From positions 1 to 22,615 of the forward strand of contig NW_022204730.1 of assembly GCF_008831285.2 (NCBI RefSeq): 22,615 nt of DNA, written 5' to 3'. Below are positions 1 to 10,642 of the stretch, one piece after another (within the stretch, counting starts at the first letter, position 1; every line of letters starts with the position of its first letter). Origin of the DNA: Nymphaea colorata. Taxonomy: Eukaryota; Streptophyta; Magnoliopsida; Nymphaeales; Nymphaeaceae. The translations under genes were made by a program, and so were the position numbers. Under the pieces are notes generated by a model. It saw only the letters and a program-made list of their open reading frames with translations. It ran no database searches and was not told the DNA's origin.

Positions 1-59
1 ACCCCAACCCCAACCCCAACCCCAACCCCAACCCCAACCCCAACCCCAACCCCAACCCC
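1..59. repeat. Left telomere, (CCCCAA)n
   Basis: About ten perfect CCCCAA units at the very start of the window, the C-rich strand reading 5' to 3' into the chromosome. This is the telomere repeat of Tetrahymena-type ciliates (G4T2 on the other strand). It marks a true chromosome end made by telomerase. Unique sequence begins at base 60. Confidence 0.97.
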
Positions 60-431
60 TATGAAGATTATTGTCAAACTCGAAAAATGGGCCGCTATCT
101 TCTGATTAATAACAAAAAGAAAAGTCTGAATAAAGATTAAATTTATTTATGACGACCACTATTTTTACATATTTAAAGCGAAACTGATGTTCATAGCTTT
201 GATCTTGATATGAATATTATCTTTACTTGTGTAGTGATTAAATAAAATTATTGATCAAAGTAAGAAAGATTGATAAGCTGGTATTATTGTATGGATAAAA
301 CAAACCTTTCTTCTTGCTAATTTAGATAAGACTCTTATGAAGTAATATAATTTATCTTTTTTTGTTGTTGGCTAGCCCTATATATTTGATTTGATAAAAG
401 CTAGTTTATTATAATTTTATTGATAGCTCAT
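60..431. other. Left subtelomeric non-coding region
   Basis: AT-rich sequence between the telomere and the first gene start. I see no coding frame. It is alignable to the right subtelomere. It ends with the conserved pre-start element described separately. Confidence 0.7.
411..424 (+). promoter_or_regulatory. Conserved pre-start element, left copy
   Basis: ATAATTTTATTGAT lies 7 bases before the ATG at 432. The same 14 bases precede the start codon of the other two family copies at nearly the same distance (11185-11198 and 22199-22212, minus strand). It is a candidate promoter or 5' leader element; its function is inferred only from conservation. Confidence 0.55.
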
Positions 432-975
432 ATGGAGAGTGATTAAATCCCGAATTCCTAGCATAAATTGACGGCACTATCAGTGGAAGCTTGATGACTT
501 TTTCACAGGTACCACTTATTATGGAGAGCCAATCATTGATTCAAGCGTCAAATATATGAATCTCACTTTGAAAAGCAATATGACGATCAAGCCGATCTCG
601 GTTGTATATCTGGTGGCCCGCATGTTAATCTCTAGCTAGTACGCGATATCCAGGGCAAATTCATTGCAACTTTTTCTTAGGGATGTTGATAAAAACTGAA
701 CCATTCATGATGTTCTTGCTAATTTTGAATAAACTGAGGAACCAACATCTATAAATACTCAGTAAAGACACTCTAAGAGATGAAAGTAGGGTGCAAGTAA
801 ACATCAGCGATTTTTCAAATCATCCTTCACAGTCGAATGGAAGCAAGATCCAATCACCAAATACTATATCTTTATCCTTACGAGTTCGGTGACAAGAAAT
901 CTTTGTTCAGATCGCTCCTTTGGCTTTCCGCACCAAAATTAAAAGGAGCTTGAACATCCTTCGGAAGAAAAATGA
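432..975 (+). pseudogene. Decayed left-end copy of small three-member family
   Basis: Aligned with the intact copies at 10643-11179 and 21629-22191. The start (ATG GAG AGT GAT TAA), the core segment reading DDFFTGTTYYGE, the segment DIQGKFIATFSQG, and the end reading ELEHPSEEK before TGA at 973-975 are all recognisable. They fall in different reading frames, and TGA codons interrupt the middle (about 686-760). No single short intron restores the frame. The length (544 bases) matches the other copies (537 and 563), so this looks like a full-length but frame-broken copy. The function of the family is unknown; I see no catalytic motif and no clear membrane segment. Confidence 0.7.
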
Positions 976-1675
976 TCAAATCCATCCAATCAATCATTCT
1001 ATTCATAAAACACATATTATTTATTACTCCTTTCTCTGTCTTGCGTTGATCAAGGCCATCAAAAGAGAATGATCTATCGATATTGAGATGGAAGATTTTA
1101 GAAAATACTCGATTGGACAATAAGAGTAGCATAAGATTGAAATTAATTTATTTTATATATGAATCAGCCGGATCTTCGCCAAAATAAAAAAACTCGTAAT
1201 TATAGCTAAGTCATGAAGTGTTTTGTTAGTATTATAATATTGATTAATTAAGAATTAATTCAGAACTATTTTATTAATCAGCTAAAAAAATCAAGGATAT
1301 ATTTCAATTGTTCTTTTATTCTGAAACACTGAAAAACGAAAGTTTCGTTATCTTGCAGTAGTTTCTGAAATAATCAGGCTTAATTTACATTTTTTATTAA
1401 ATAAAACATCATCAAAAACATCATTATTTAAGCAACTATTCAAAAAGACGAGAAGAAAAATCTTCAATATTGATAAAATTACAAATTAATTCAATATTGT
1501 AATAAATATATTTTTTTCGTCAAGACAGGAAGTTTTCAGAAAGCTTTATTATTTGAAAAAATAATCTTAGGGCAGATATCAAAATTATCGTTTTGAAGAG
1601 GTACAAAAGTTATTAGAATTTTTATAAAATCAAAATTAACTTGCATTTTAGTGGTTTTTATAAAATATAAAAATC
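976..1675. other. Downstream flank of left copy, no clear gene
   Basis: The first 31 bases continue a block conserved after the stop of all three family copies. Sequence to about 1140 still matches the right arm and in part reads like coding (DIEMEDF-like), so the ancestral gene may have had a further exon here. From about 1386 to 1675 the sequence is very AT-rich and I see nothing. Confidence 0.5.
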
Positions 1676-2579
1676 TCAGGCTTCAAGCTAAATTACAAAA
1701 AGTAGATCAGCTGATCTGATGATTATAAATTAGTGTTCTTTAATAACTTTTTTTGACTTTATGAGAAAATTTTGATTAAGAATATATGGCAGATCTTCCT
1801 ACTAAGTTTTGAGCAACCTATTGTCGGCATAGACTTGATTTTAGCATATAAATGAGAGATCATTTAATCGAATCGTATCAATCAGCATGATGTAGCCAGT
1901 CCTCAATGTAATATCCCCTGGCTTATACTCAACAGATTTTCTGATTCGTTCGCACCTGTTTTGAAAGCAGACTGGTCTTAATTCTGAGTCATCATTCCAT
2001 TTTCCAACATAATACTCATACCACTTCGGCGTTGAAGGTCCATTTATTCGTTATGAAAATCCACGCATCTCCACAAAACCATCTATTTTATGGATCGGCG
2101 ATTGTCAAAGCGAATATAAAGGCTTCTCCATACTCTACTCGATAGTGAAGGACCCATTTTAGAGCCATGAAGTCAGGTCCTTACGATTCATATCTGTAAT
2201 AGCACCAAGGAAGATCCATGGAGCCTATTTATCCAAGCTTGCCGCATCATTATTTAATTAAAATTCCAAATTAATTATCAATTTTTTGGAGAAATAAGTG
2301 AAGATAGCATTTAAATACTTCGATTAAATGATTATTGGAAGATCACAAGTGACTTTCGCATACATATTAAGACAGTTTTTTGAAAACAAAACAATTATCT
2401 GAGCTCTCTTGTCCTTATATGCTTCTATTGATAGCTTCTACAGCCTTTTTTGAAAGCATAAGGCACGATTAACTCTCTATTTGTCAAATAGCAACTTTTG
2501 ACCGGCATTTTCGAACAGCATTATTCAGACCATATGTCAATTGTTCTGAAGAATAATTGCATAATCCAATTCCAGCCAT
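1676..2579 (-). CDS. Unknown protein related to the kinase-like units, interrupted by TGA
   Basis: A minus-strand frame reads from an ATG at 2579, only 47 bases after the stop of the TPR/kinase gene, to TGA at 1676-1678. The clearest part (about 2265-1690) contains APWIFLGAITDMNRKDL, then FVEMRGFSQRINGPSTPKWY, then EYKPGDITLRTGYIM. In-frame TGA codons occur near 2115 and in the N-terminal part, and the N-terminal frame is uncertain. A 51-base GT...AG stretch would remove the TGA near 2115, but this is longer than the other introns. The segment around PGDITLRTGYI resembles the part of the neighbouring kinase-like units just before their catalytic loop (QKGDYIRAAYI), so it is probably a divergent fragment of that family. 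No catalytic loop is present. It may be a pseudogene. Confidence 0.45.
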
Positions 2580-2626
2580 TTTTGGTAAACTGAGTTTAAA
2601 TTAAAAAGCTAAGACAAATCATGTTC

Positions 2627-5600
2627 TCATAAAGAATCAGTAGTTGGTGTTTTTAACTTATTTAGTCCCTACGCAAATTAAAGTAAATCTTAATCTTGCT
2701 TAAATTTTTAAAATTTGTTTTTAATAACTTATAAGGCCTTTATTGGGAATCCCTCTCCGTAATCTTAGATATTTCCACTTAGTAATTTTTAAACAATCCG
2801 GACAAACTGTCTTCGATGGCTCTTAAACATATATTCTCGTAGCAATTGCAGACATTTTGGAAGCCTTTTTGTCGCAAATTGGGCATCGTTTTTAATGTGG
2901 AGTAACTGGCCAATTAGCGGTTATTCTGCACCTTTAAAGATGAAGTCGATGATATCCCGCTACTTATAATATGTGCCTGTTTGAATGGTGAATACAATTT
3001 ATTCGGCTGCTACTTTTTGAGAGATCGGCGGTCGAGGATGGTGCCTATCGAAATGGAATTTCAACCAAAAATCTAATAATTATTTTGTGCATTCGTAAGC
3101 TCCATCCTTCTATGCAGTCTTAATAACTTTGAATGCATAGTCAAAGTCGATAATCTTAAATGCTGACCATCCCCCTCGACTCACTCTTATTGTGTTTCTG
3201 AGTGCCAGATCAGCATGGTATATTCCAAGCTATTATAATTCTGAGATACCTTTAGCAATATCGATGATCCATGAGACTAACGATAATGGCCCCATCATGT
3301 ACAGCCATCTTTAAAATCTCTATTCTAGAGTTGTGATGTAGGCAGCTCGAATGTAATCTCCTTTCTATACTGACACTTTGAAACTTTGCATCTAATCGAT
3401 TCGGTTTCTTTTATTGAGCAAGTAGTGCCTCGCAATATGTTCTAACCGGTGGTTATTTTGGGATAGGTACTAAATGACATAAAAAGTATTTTTGAAGAGA
3501 AGTTAATTAAAAGATTCATAAAGCCTGTAGGGTAAAAAGGGATTACGATGGATATTAATTTCTATAGAATATTTTTCTCTATTTTCGAGTAATGAGCTAT
3601 TATAGCTATAATTCTAAAAATCTCCTTATTAGCCATTGCCAAAGCGTACAATGCTTGATTGTTATAAGTCTGATTATTATAGTGATTGGGCCATTTTTGC
3701 CACTCTCATAGCAAACTCATGCATTCCTATTTTCCCCTATTCTAATAATTACAACTGGTCGTAGATGAAATATTATTCCTAATAGGATAATCCAAACCCA
3801 CTATCGCTCCTAGTATCTAACAGACGCTTGGAAACGCTAATGAATTGCTTAAGATGGCTTACCGACATAAAGCTTTGCAGCAAATCAATACATTTAGGCA
3901 CTCTCTCAAGAGTAAATTCATGATCATGCTTGATATGCAATAACTTGTCAATGAGGGACTATTCGGCATCAAGAAATATGTACCTTATGATATCAGTCTA
4001 TTTGTAGTTTGTTTTATATGAAGCTGAGCTGGATCCATCAGAGCCCTAAAAATGCTTCTCGCATTAAAGAGGAGGTCTTGATTTTTTACCGGAAAAGTAA
4101 AAATTGAGCCAAAATTAAAATATTTTCGTCGTACACTAATACGCTGAATCAGTTCTTTCAGTTTTTATAACTTTGAATGCTTTGTCGAAGTCAATTATCT
4201 TAAAAGTAAAACTGCCCTTATCACTCACCCTGATCGTGTTTCTCAAAGCTATATCACCGTGGTATATTCCCAATTTTTCTAGCTCTGCAATCCCCAATGC
4301 AATATCTGCAATCCATTGAAAAACGCCTCCGGATCCCATTTGCCAAATCCATTTTGCAGTTTTTTCCTCAAAACTCCATACATTTTCGAAACATGTTACC
4401 TCATCCCCTTTTTCCATTTAAATTGTGAATTAATTAATTTCCTAATGCCAATTCTGCTGCAGGTAATACTTGGCAATATGAGCTTGAATATTGTGAGAAA
4501 GGTAGCGAATGATAGCATACGTATTCTTGAATAGTAATTTAGTAAATTTATAATATAGTTTAGAACGTAGAAATTTAATATCATTAATGGAGTATTTTTT
4601 TATATATTTTGCCTTTATTTCTTCGCTTTCTATCTCTGAATCCTCACTTTATGATTAATACTCATCAAGAGGTTACCACGACAAACCTACGGAGTCAGAC
4701 TTTTAGTCATCAACATATGTCACGAAGACTAATTTTAAGGGAGCGTCATTCTTCTTCATATCGATGATAGTCTTGATTTAATTAGTGAATGACTCACGCA
4801 TCTCATCAGTTACGCTTGCAGCATTTGAGTCAGAATATTTTCTCTTTCTTCTGGCCCCTTAATCAATTTAAATGAAGAATTAAGAACGATCTTCAAATGA
4901 TCCAGCCTAGGTTCGTGTTTAATATCTAGAATACAGTATAATTTTTTCTTGTTTAAAAGTGGTCTCGAATTAAAAAAAGGTTATAAATGAGCTTTATTCA
5001 TCATACTCTTATTCTTATTACTATGCTTAGCCTTATTCTTAATGGTATTTTAACCCTTATTCAAAAGCTCTATGATATTCTTCTTTAGATCTTGATGGTC
5101 CAAAAGATTGCTACTTTTAAACTTTTATAAAATGAGGGCAAATTACTCATCTACGTATTCATTACAGATGGTGAGATATGGGTATAATGAGTTGAATATT
5201 AGCTTAATAAGCTGATTGACAATAAATTTTTACTAAAAGTAATTCTAAAGTAATAAAAGTATAGTTTTTCTACCGATTTGCTTTTCTCCTTTTAATGAAG
5301 ATACCTCATTCCAATTCCCAATTTATTTTATAATATTATCTTCTTACTTGTGGATTTGAGACTACAGCTTATAAATTTATTCAGGTAATTAAGTTTCCCA
5401 CCTTATGCCAATCAAGGCATCTCTTACAAGATTGCGTTTGAATTGTTTGGCTTAGTTTTCATAGTCTTCTTAAAAGTATTGATAAAATACACTTTGATTA
5501 TCTTATTGCCTTAGCTGCTTGATTATTTACTTGAGATTTTTGATTTTGCTCCTTAGCAAATCTAAATTGATGATATTAACTTTGGGAGCGTATTAGCCTG

Positions 5601-7566
5601 TCTCAACAAATATTGAACTGAAAATCTTAGCGCTTGAAAAAATGGTGGGTATTTGATTTAGACATTACAATTACTCTTCTATTTTATCTTTAAGCTCCTG
5701 CCTGAAATTCTTATAGTCATTATAACAATAATTTTGAGCCTTTTTGTAGCATTTCAATCCTTCGTTTGGAGACTATTGCATTACTTATATTGCAATAAAT
5801 TCCAAGAACATGGGCAGAAATTCTTTATACTATTTTGATAACAATCTTTTGTATATTGAAGTGAAAATTTATGATAGGGTTTAATTTCCTCTTCTTCTGT
5901 ATTTATTAAATAAAACTTTGTAAGATTTATGTGCTTGAATTTTATCTCCTATTCTTCTGCTCAAAATCCCAACGATCAAAGACATGACAACGTTTGAATA
6001 TGTAAATTTGTTGTATTATCCCAAAGTCTTTGAGATGATATCCACATAATCTTAATGACTTCTATCTTATTTTTGAGTTTCATTTTCATTTTAATGTTAC
6101 CTTTTTTCTTACTCCAGACATTTTTGAATCAATTAATAAAATGGCTTATGAGATTGCCTCGAGAGAAAATAATAAAGAGCAACATTAAAGTCAATGTACA
6201 TATTGTCAACATTATTTTATTTTAATTATTCCATAAATTTATTTATCTCAAACTTAAAGTGGACATTTTATTCAGCGTAAATTCCCAACCTAATATATGA
6301 TCCTAATGCATTGTAATTTAACGTAATTGATTTTTTCAAAGTGTAAATTGCATTTATCCTTTGCCCAACTAATTAGAAGCACTCACTCAATTGAGAATAA
6401 TTCTAAGAATCAGGAAAAAAACAAATAGAACGAAGATAACAAGCTATCGCTTCAAGTACCCTTCCGACCCTTACTAATGAATATCCTAAGTACCTATAAG
6501 TATTTCCATCCATATTGTTAATGCTCAGTGACATAATGTAGCATTGGATTGCTTCATAGTGTCTCCTCTCTTATGAAAGTATGAATCCCATTTTCTTATA
6601 GGCTTATGGATTGTGTTTATCGAGTTTAAGAAGCTTAATCACAAATTATTTTGCCTATCCATATTACTTCAGCTGAATTAAACTAGTGATCAGGCTCTAA
6701 TATGTTCTTTCTGATGTTGGATTGCAATTAATCGCTTTTTTATAGTATGGAATACTCTCTTGAAACATTTTTAACCTGGCGTAAAGCTCTCCAACTAGTG
6801 CGAACTATTTTTATTATTTCGATGTTGCTTCCTGGAGAATTTACATCCATATTACCGCTTCTTCTCTCCGGTTTAGTTTAGTAAGCATCACCACCATCTG
6901 GATATAATACAGATAATTTTATTTATCTTCATTGATTAGTTAGATATAAAATTTTACTCCAAATTGCAATAATCTGACGGAAAAATCCTTTAAAAGTATT
7001 AGATCTTTTCTTTAAGCTGTTTGAAAGATCAATTTTTAGTCAATTTTTAATATTCTCTGAGAAAGCATAGCTTTCATGTTTTGTCTATGCTTTTTTTCTA
7101 TTGCAATTTAAGTTTTTATCTTTTTGAGATATTGAGTTGCCAGAAACTACCCTCTATCAAAGCGAAATAGAGAATAGCTAAGTAAGATTTCAGGACTGTT
7201 AGGAGAAATCGTCAGTGCATACTCATAATGGTATCGAGCCTAGTTATCATTCAAGATGCTGAGAATTAAAGCCATTGTGAAATGAAGATTAACGAGGAGT
7301 TCTTGATCACCTTATCTATCAGATTTAAACTTAATGCTTGCAATATTCTCTTTCAATACGTGTTGGAGGGGAATCAGTGCTTCAGCAATTCTCTTGGTGT
7401 AGCCGACCATAGACATATTGATGAAAACTTACACCATTGGGTTGATAACGGTTCTGATTCCTCCAATTCTGATAATGTGTGTAATTTGAGTTATCGCTTT
7501 TACAGACTATTTCTATATTTATGCTTAAAGTGATGGCTTATTGAATGTGGGGATTTTTGTAATCAT
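2627..7566 (-). CDS. Large TPR protein with two tandem kinase-like units
   Basis: About 1,635 residues in code 6, starting at ATG 7566 and ending at TGA 2627-2629. The only frame change is explained by one 32-base GT...AG intron (5083-5114). Residues about 90-440 are helical TPR-type repeats, e.g. YARLKMFQESIPYYKKAINC and YKKMGFILSQERRHYEAIQC, with the usual alternating small and aromatic residues and Asn/Asp-Pro turns. A helical, Gln-rich middle follows. Residues about 1000-1310 and 1330-1635 are two copies of one unit about 350 residues apart. Each has a kinase-like catalytic loop (HGDIALRN and HADLALRN, near residues 1091 and 1440) and a DFD in place of DFG. Each also has the same C-terminal helical tail (SLIDKLLHIKHD, PLIGQLLHIKND). 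I see no glycine loop or VAIK lysine. Catalytic Asp and Asn are present, so activity is open; a scaffold or pseudokinase role is also possible. The 15 or so Trp codons are all TGG. Confidence 0.85.
5083..5114 (-). other. Proposed 32-nt intron in TPR/kinase gene
   Basis: On the minus strand this stretch begins GTAGCAATC and ends CTAAAG. Removing it joins the upstream frame (…LILQKFK) to the downstream frame (KEYHRAFEQG…), both open for more than 600 codons. Other GT...AG choices in the 5115-4760 overlap of the two frames (for example a 17-base one at 5038-5054) would also work, so the exact borders are uncertain, while the need for a frame change is certain. Confidence 0.5.
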
Positions 7567-8109
7567 GAAGTAAATTAATAATCATATATGAATCATAATT
7601 CTATTAAAACGCCCATGAGCAGCACAAAAAGAGATCGCAAAGGCCATATGTATAGAATATTATCTTTAAAAGCTTACAAGCGAAGTGGTTATAATTGACA
7701 TCCGTCGACCTTACCATTATTGAAAAACTACAAACATGAATAGAAACTTTGAACCAGTTGGTTGAAGACTTGTCAATAATATCACATTAATATTTTTGCC
7801 TATAGAGATAGAATATTAATCTCTTGATGGCCATAATAGTTAGGAAAAAAAATAAAATCTATCTGTTAATAAGCACCATTTAATCGAGGTATTCTTTAAT
7901 TAGCAAGCCAAAATTGATATTGATTAATAGAATTTCATAGATATTTAGATCAGTTGGTGTGATTTGGTCAATCCTCAATACAATATCATCCTATTCTATC
8001 AAGAATTAATCGTTAAATCTCAGTGAAAACAACTAAGATAAGTAATAATCAAACAGTTCATTCATACAATCTTATATTAGGCGCAAGTCTAAAATAGTAG
8101 ATCTTCAAA
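7567..8109 (-). pseudogene. Fragment related to kinase-like family
   Basis: A minus-strand frame open from about 8104 down contains an ATG at 8065 and reads MNELFDYYLSQLF, then EQDDIVLRIDQIT. This resembles the segment WYEYYVGKW … KPGDITLRTGYI of the gene at 1676-2579. The frame runs on without TGA into the start of the TPR/kinase gene (to about 7388), so no natural end can be fixed, and no catalytic loop is seen. It may be a remnant of an upstream duplicate. Bases 7567-7800, the leader of the TPR/kinase gene, hold nothing else that I recognise. Weak evidence: in this code chance frames of 200 codons do occur. Confidence 0.3.
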
Positions 8110-9209
8110 TCATGATGTTTGGCTATTGACTTATAATATTTTGGAGAAGATAGATGTGATAAATTTCCCTCATCATTAATAAACAGGTAATCGCGTCGAT
8201 AGAGAAAGAAGAAAATTGTATTGTAAAATCAGTTTATGATTACTAGTTCACTAAAACTAGGGAAAACTGGCAATAAAAAGAAAAGTGAGATATCACTGCA
8301 TGCTGAATCAAGACTTGCGTGCCAATATCTGTGGAAAGTCATTTCCTCAAGCCTTCTTCAAATAATTTATCTTAAGGCTTATCTGTGTCTAATCATCAGG
8401 CGAGCTAACTCCAAACGAACTGTTCAGCTATCTCTGCAACTATACCGATCAGTTTTTCCTTACGAAAAGTGATTTATATACTCAATATAGCTTCAAGCTT
8501 TTATTTTCCGAAAATGAGAAAAAAAGGGTAGCTTTCAAGAGATTTGTTAAAATTTTTTGCCAAGAAAGTGCTGGAATTTTAATCTCATGTATAGACTATA
8601 CGATTTCTCATTGATTATTTGGCGTTCTTCTCCTTGGAGAACCTATATAATTAGTTTTAATTCTTTTAATGAGGATGATGGTTCGGTTTTCATATTTTCG
8701 TTAATTCTTAATTGATGATTATAATACTCAGCTATCAAGAACTACTGAGGGTGCCAGAAAAAATTATTGATCTTTTTGAAGCCAAAACACTTGGGATAGA
8801 TTGGAATTCGAATTTAAGGTAATAAAAACTAATTTCATAATGAAAATCTCTTTTTTTTCATCACCTGATTTTATCCATATCCTCGATAAGTGGCTTTATT
8901 GTTGAGATTTAAGCATAAGTCAACTTAGTGATAAAGATAAGGACTCCAACGCATAAAATATATAAAATTTATCGATTTCACTACTTTTTCAAAACCTCCC
9001 CTTGTCTGCCAGCAAAATAAAACATGCCGAAATTCTTAAATCGGCCAAATCATGGCAGCTAAGCAGCGAACCGACTTGAACAGTTCGATTTCTAAAAGCC
9101 TATGACTTTGTTTCAGATTAGGCAGGAAGTCCACCATTTTTAATTCAAGTCCTGAGTGATTTTTCAGTTGGCTATAATATTAACTTGAGAAGGATGATGA
9201 TTAACCAGC
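8110..9209 (+). CDS. Broken gene with possible START-like segment
   Basis: Several plus-strand coding segments in different frames. About 8280-8545 reads …LTPNELFSYLCNYTDQFF… FSENEKKRVAFKRF. A 23-base intron (8546-8568) joins this to …WRSSPWRTYIISFNSFNEDD. A 32-base intron (8700-8731) then joins to YQELLRVPEKIIDLFEAK and GIDWNSNLR. The last part resembles the early START-domain pattern (helix, then RxxWDxN), a lipid-binding fold; this is by eye only. After about 8840 the frame is lost, then a segment FLKAYDFVSDQAGSPPFLIQ (9082-9150) reads well. In-frame TGA near 9076 and the unclear 5' end (before 8280) keep the model incomplete. It may read through into the next gene if a 23-base GT...AG at about 9167-9189 is spliced. 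Confidence 0.35.
8546..8568 (+). other. Proposed 23-nt intron
   Basis: GTTAAAATTTTTTGCCAAGAAAG. Removal joins the codons for AFKRF to CWNFNLMYRLYDF and carries the frame past a TGA at about 8612. GT and AG borders and high AT content fit the short-intron type of some ciliates. Confidence 0.5.
8700..8731 (+). other. Proposed 32-nt intron
   Basis: Begins GTTAATTC and ends ACTCAG. Removal joins GSVFIFS to YQELLRVPEK and removes two TGA codons. This is one of the most convincing introns here, since both flanks read as good protein and only this splice keeps the frame. Confidence 0.65.
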
Positions 9210-9899
9210 TGTGACACTGATCCTTGCACTCCTCTACATTTTCAGTGGTGTTTCCTGCGTGAATTGGCAGGGCTCAGGCAACGTAACTGATTATTTCCCT
9301 TTTATATGGACCACTATTGAAAAAAACATAGCGACGAAAAGTGCAGATCTCAAAGGCTTCGCCAAGTTTCTTTCAGAGGCTTACAATAAAGAATGGGATC
9401 CTGCTTGGAATGTAGTCGTGATAGATGCGTCAGGAGCCCCTGATACTGATGGTGTGGTGGCGAGCTAGCCTTCAGAGACCATTGGCTTTGGTTCAACGGT
9501 TTCAAATAGAATGGAAGGACCTTGAACTTCATCATCTGGAAGGACTATAACTGCAAAACGTGGAATAACGTTGATGATGACGCCTTATTTGGTCCTGCGA
9601 AAGACTCTCAGTTCGACCTGTATTCGCTCTTATCTGAAGCACAAGGGATGCCGAACAAAAGAACCAAAATATGTATATAGATATCTGGAAGACTGCCTCT
9701 CTGATAGAAACTTATTTAAGAAAAAAGATGCAGCAATGCCTATGGAATAGTTGCAATCCAGTCGGGAGGGGATGGCACGCAGACTTCTGTGAATGCCAAT
9801 TTCTGTACAACTGGAGGTGAGGAAAGCTATGCTCAGACAATGAGGATGCAGACCATCGCAGGTAATCGGCCATTCTAAAATTGGCTATTCTTCACTTGA
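9194..9899 (+). CDS. Probable secreted protein resembling dynein light chain fold
   Basis: ATG at 9194 (MMINQL), then after a one-base frame slip the hydrophobic run TLILALLYIFSGVSC, which together look like a signal peptide. Residues about 45-100 (DLKGFAKFLSEAYNKEWDPA, WNVVVID, then HWLWFNGF) have the order of the dynein light chain family: helix, YxxxWxPxWxxxVG-like strand, then a strand with aromatic residues. Cysteines are present in the C-terminal half. Three further frame slips at about 9464, 9670 and 9722 lie in or near short runs, and only two can be forced into GT...AG introns (17 and 48 bases). The end (QTIAGNRPF…NWLFFT, TGA 9897-9899) is clear. A secreted or luminal protein is inferred; a motor role is unlikely with a signal peptide. 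Alternatively it is the 3' part of the preceding gene. Confidence 0.5.
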
Positions 9900-10642
9900 G
9901 GGCTCCCTAAAAGTGATCGTCTATTCCAAGATTATCGTTATAAACTTTTAACTTATCTAATATCCTTAAATAGCATCACCTTCATCTGCTTGATCACCCT
10001 AACTTTATATTGGTTAATTTCTTTCTTTTGAAATCTGTGATTATAACTAAGTTAATTAATCAGAGATATAATTCTTTGATGATCGATGGAGAACAGGTTA
10101 TTTTTCAAAATATATAAATTATTACATAATACTAGTTTACTAGTTTCTTAGTTCTTCTTGATTGGAAGCGATTCCGTCATTTTTTGTACATATTTAACTT
10201 GGTCGATAATTTTCCATGCATCTATATCTCTGAATATGCAATTTTTGAAAACAATAACCAAAATACACAGTTAGTTTATGTCCTGCATCCAAATATAGAA
10301 TAATCAAAGATTTTTAGACTGATTTTTTATGAAAATTATTATAAATCCTTAACACTTCTATTTTTCTTAATTAATCAAATATAATCACGGTAGCATAACC
10401 CTTCTTCCAGTAAATATAATAATCAGTCATTATTTCGGAAAGGCTCATCAGGTTTATGAAGTTATTGCTTAAAAATTATATCTAAGTAAGTAATATTTGT
10501 GGCCATTGTAATTTTTCCCAAAGCAAAATCATCTTAACATCAATAAATCATTATCTTTCAACCTTTTAAAACATATATCCAAGGGTAACAGTGATAAATT
10601 GCAAGTTATAAATGAATAGAATGATTTATTGGATTGATTTGA
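9900..10642. other. Intergenic region between convergent genes
   Basis: AT-rich stretch between the plus-strand secreted gene and the minus-strand family copy. I see no protein-like frame and no RNA gene. The last 31 bases (10612-10642) are the conserved block that follows the stop of the family genes. Confidence 0.5.

Larger units (their letters stand above)
60..1385. repeat. Left arm of terminal inverted repeat
   Basis: This stretch matches, in reverse complement and with many substitutions and small indels, the right end at about 21222-22555. Matching landmarks include a block ending in CTTTACTTG near 220-230, the family gene at 432-975, the stretch around 1075-1137 that reads like an extension of that gene, TTAGTATTATAATATTGATTAAT near 1230, and a final match TCAGGCTTA near 1374-1382. 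Beyond that I see no alignment. The inner border is approximate. Confidence 0.85.

Noticed and set aside
60-1385. Terminal inverted repeats of a large transposon or linear plasmid
   Set aside because: They abut telomere repeats and no transposase, integrase or DNA polymerase gene is present between them.
4316-4584. Short plus- and minus-strand standard-code frames near 4316-4584
   Set aside because: They overlap the TPR/kinase gene in other frames and end at codons that are sense in this organism.
7282-7533. Plus-strand frame of 83 codons
   Set aside because: It is the complement of the N-terminal TPR-protein coding sequence, which has far better protein features.
9452-9468. 17-base GT...AG stretch as an intron
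   Set aside because: It restores the frame, but simply supplying one missing base gives a more natural junction (VVAS then AFRDHWLWF), and the stretch is shorter and more GC-rich than the other introns.
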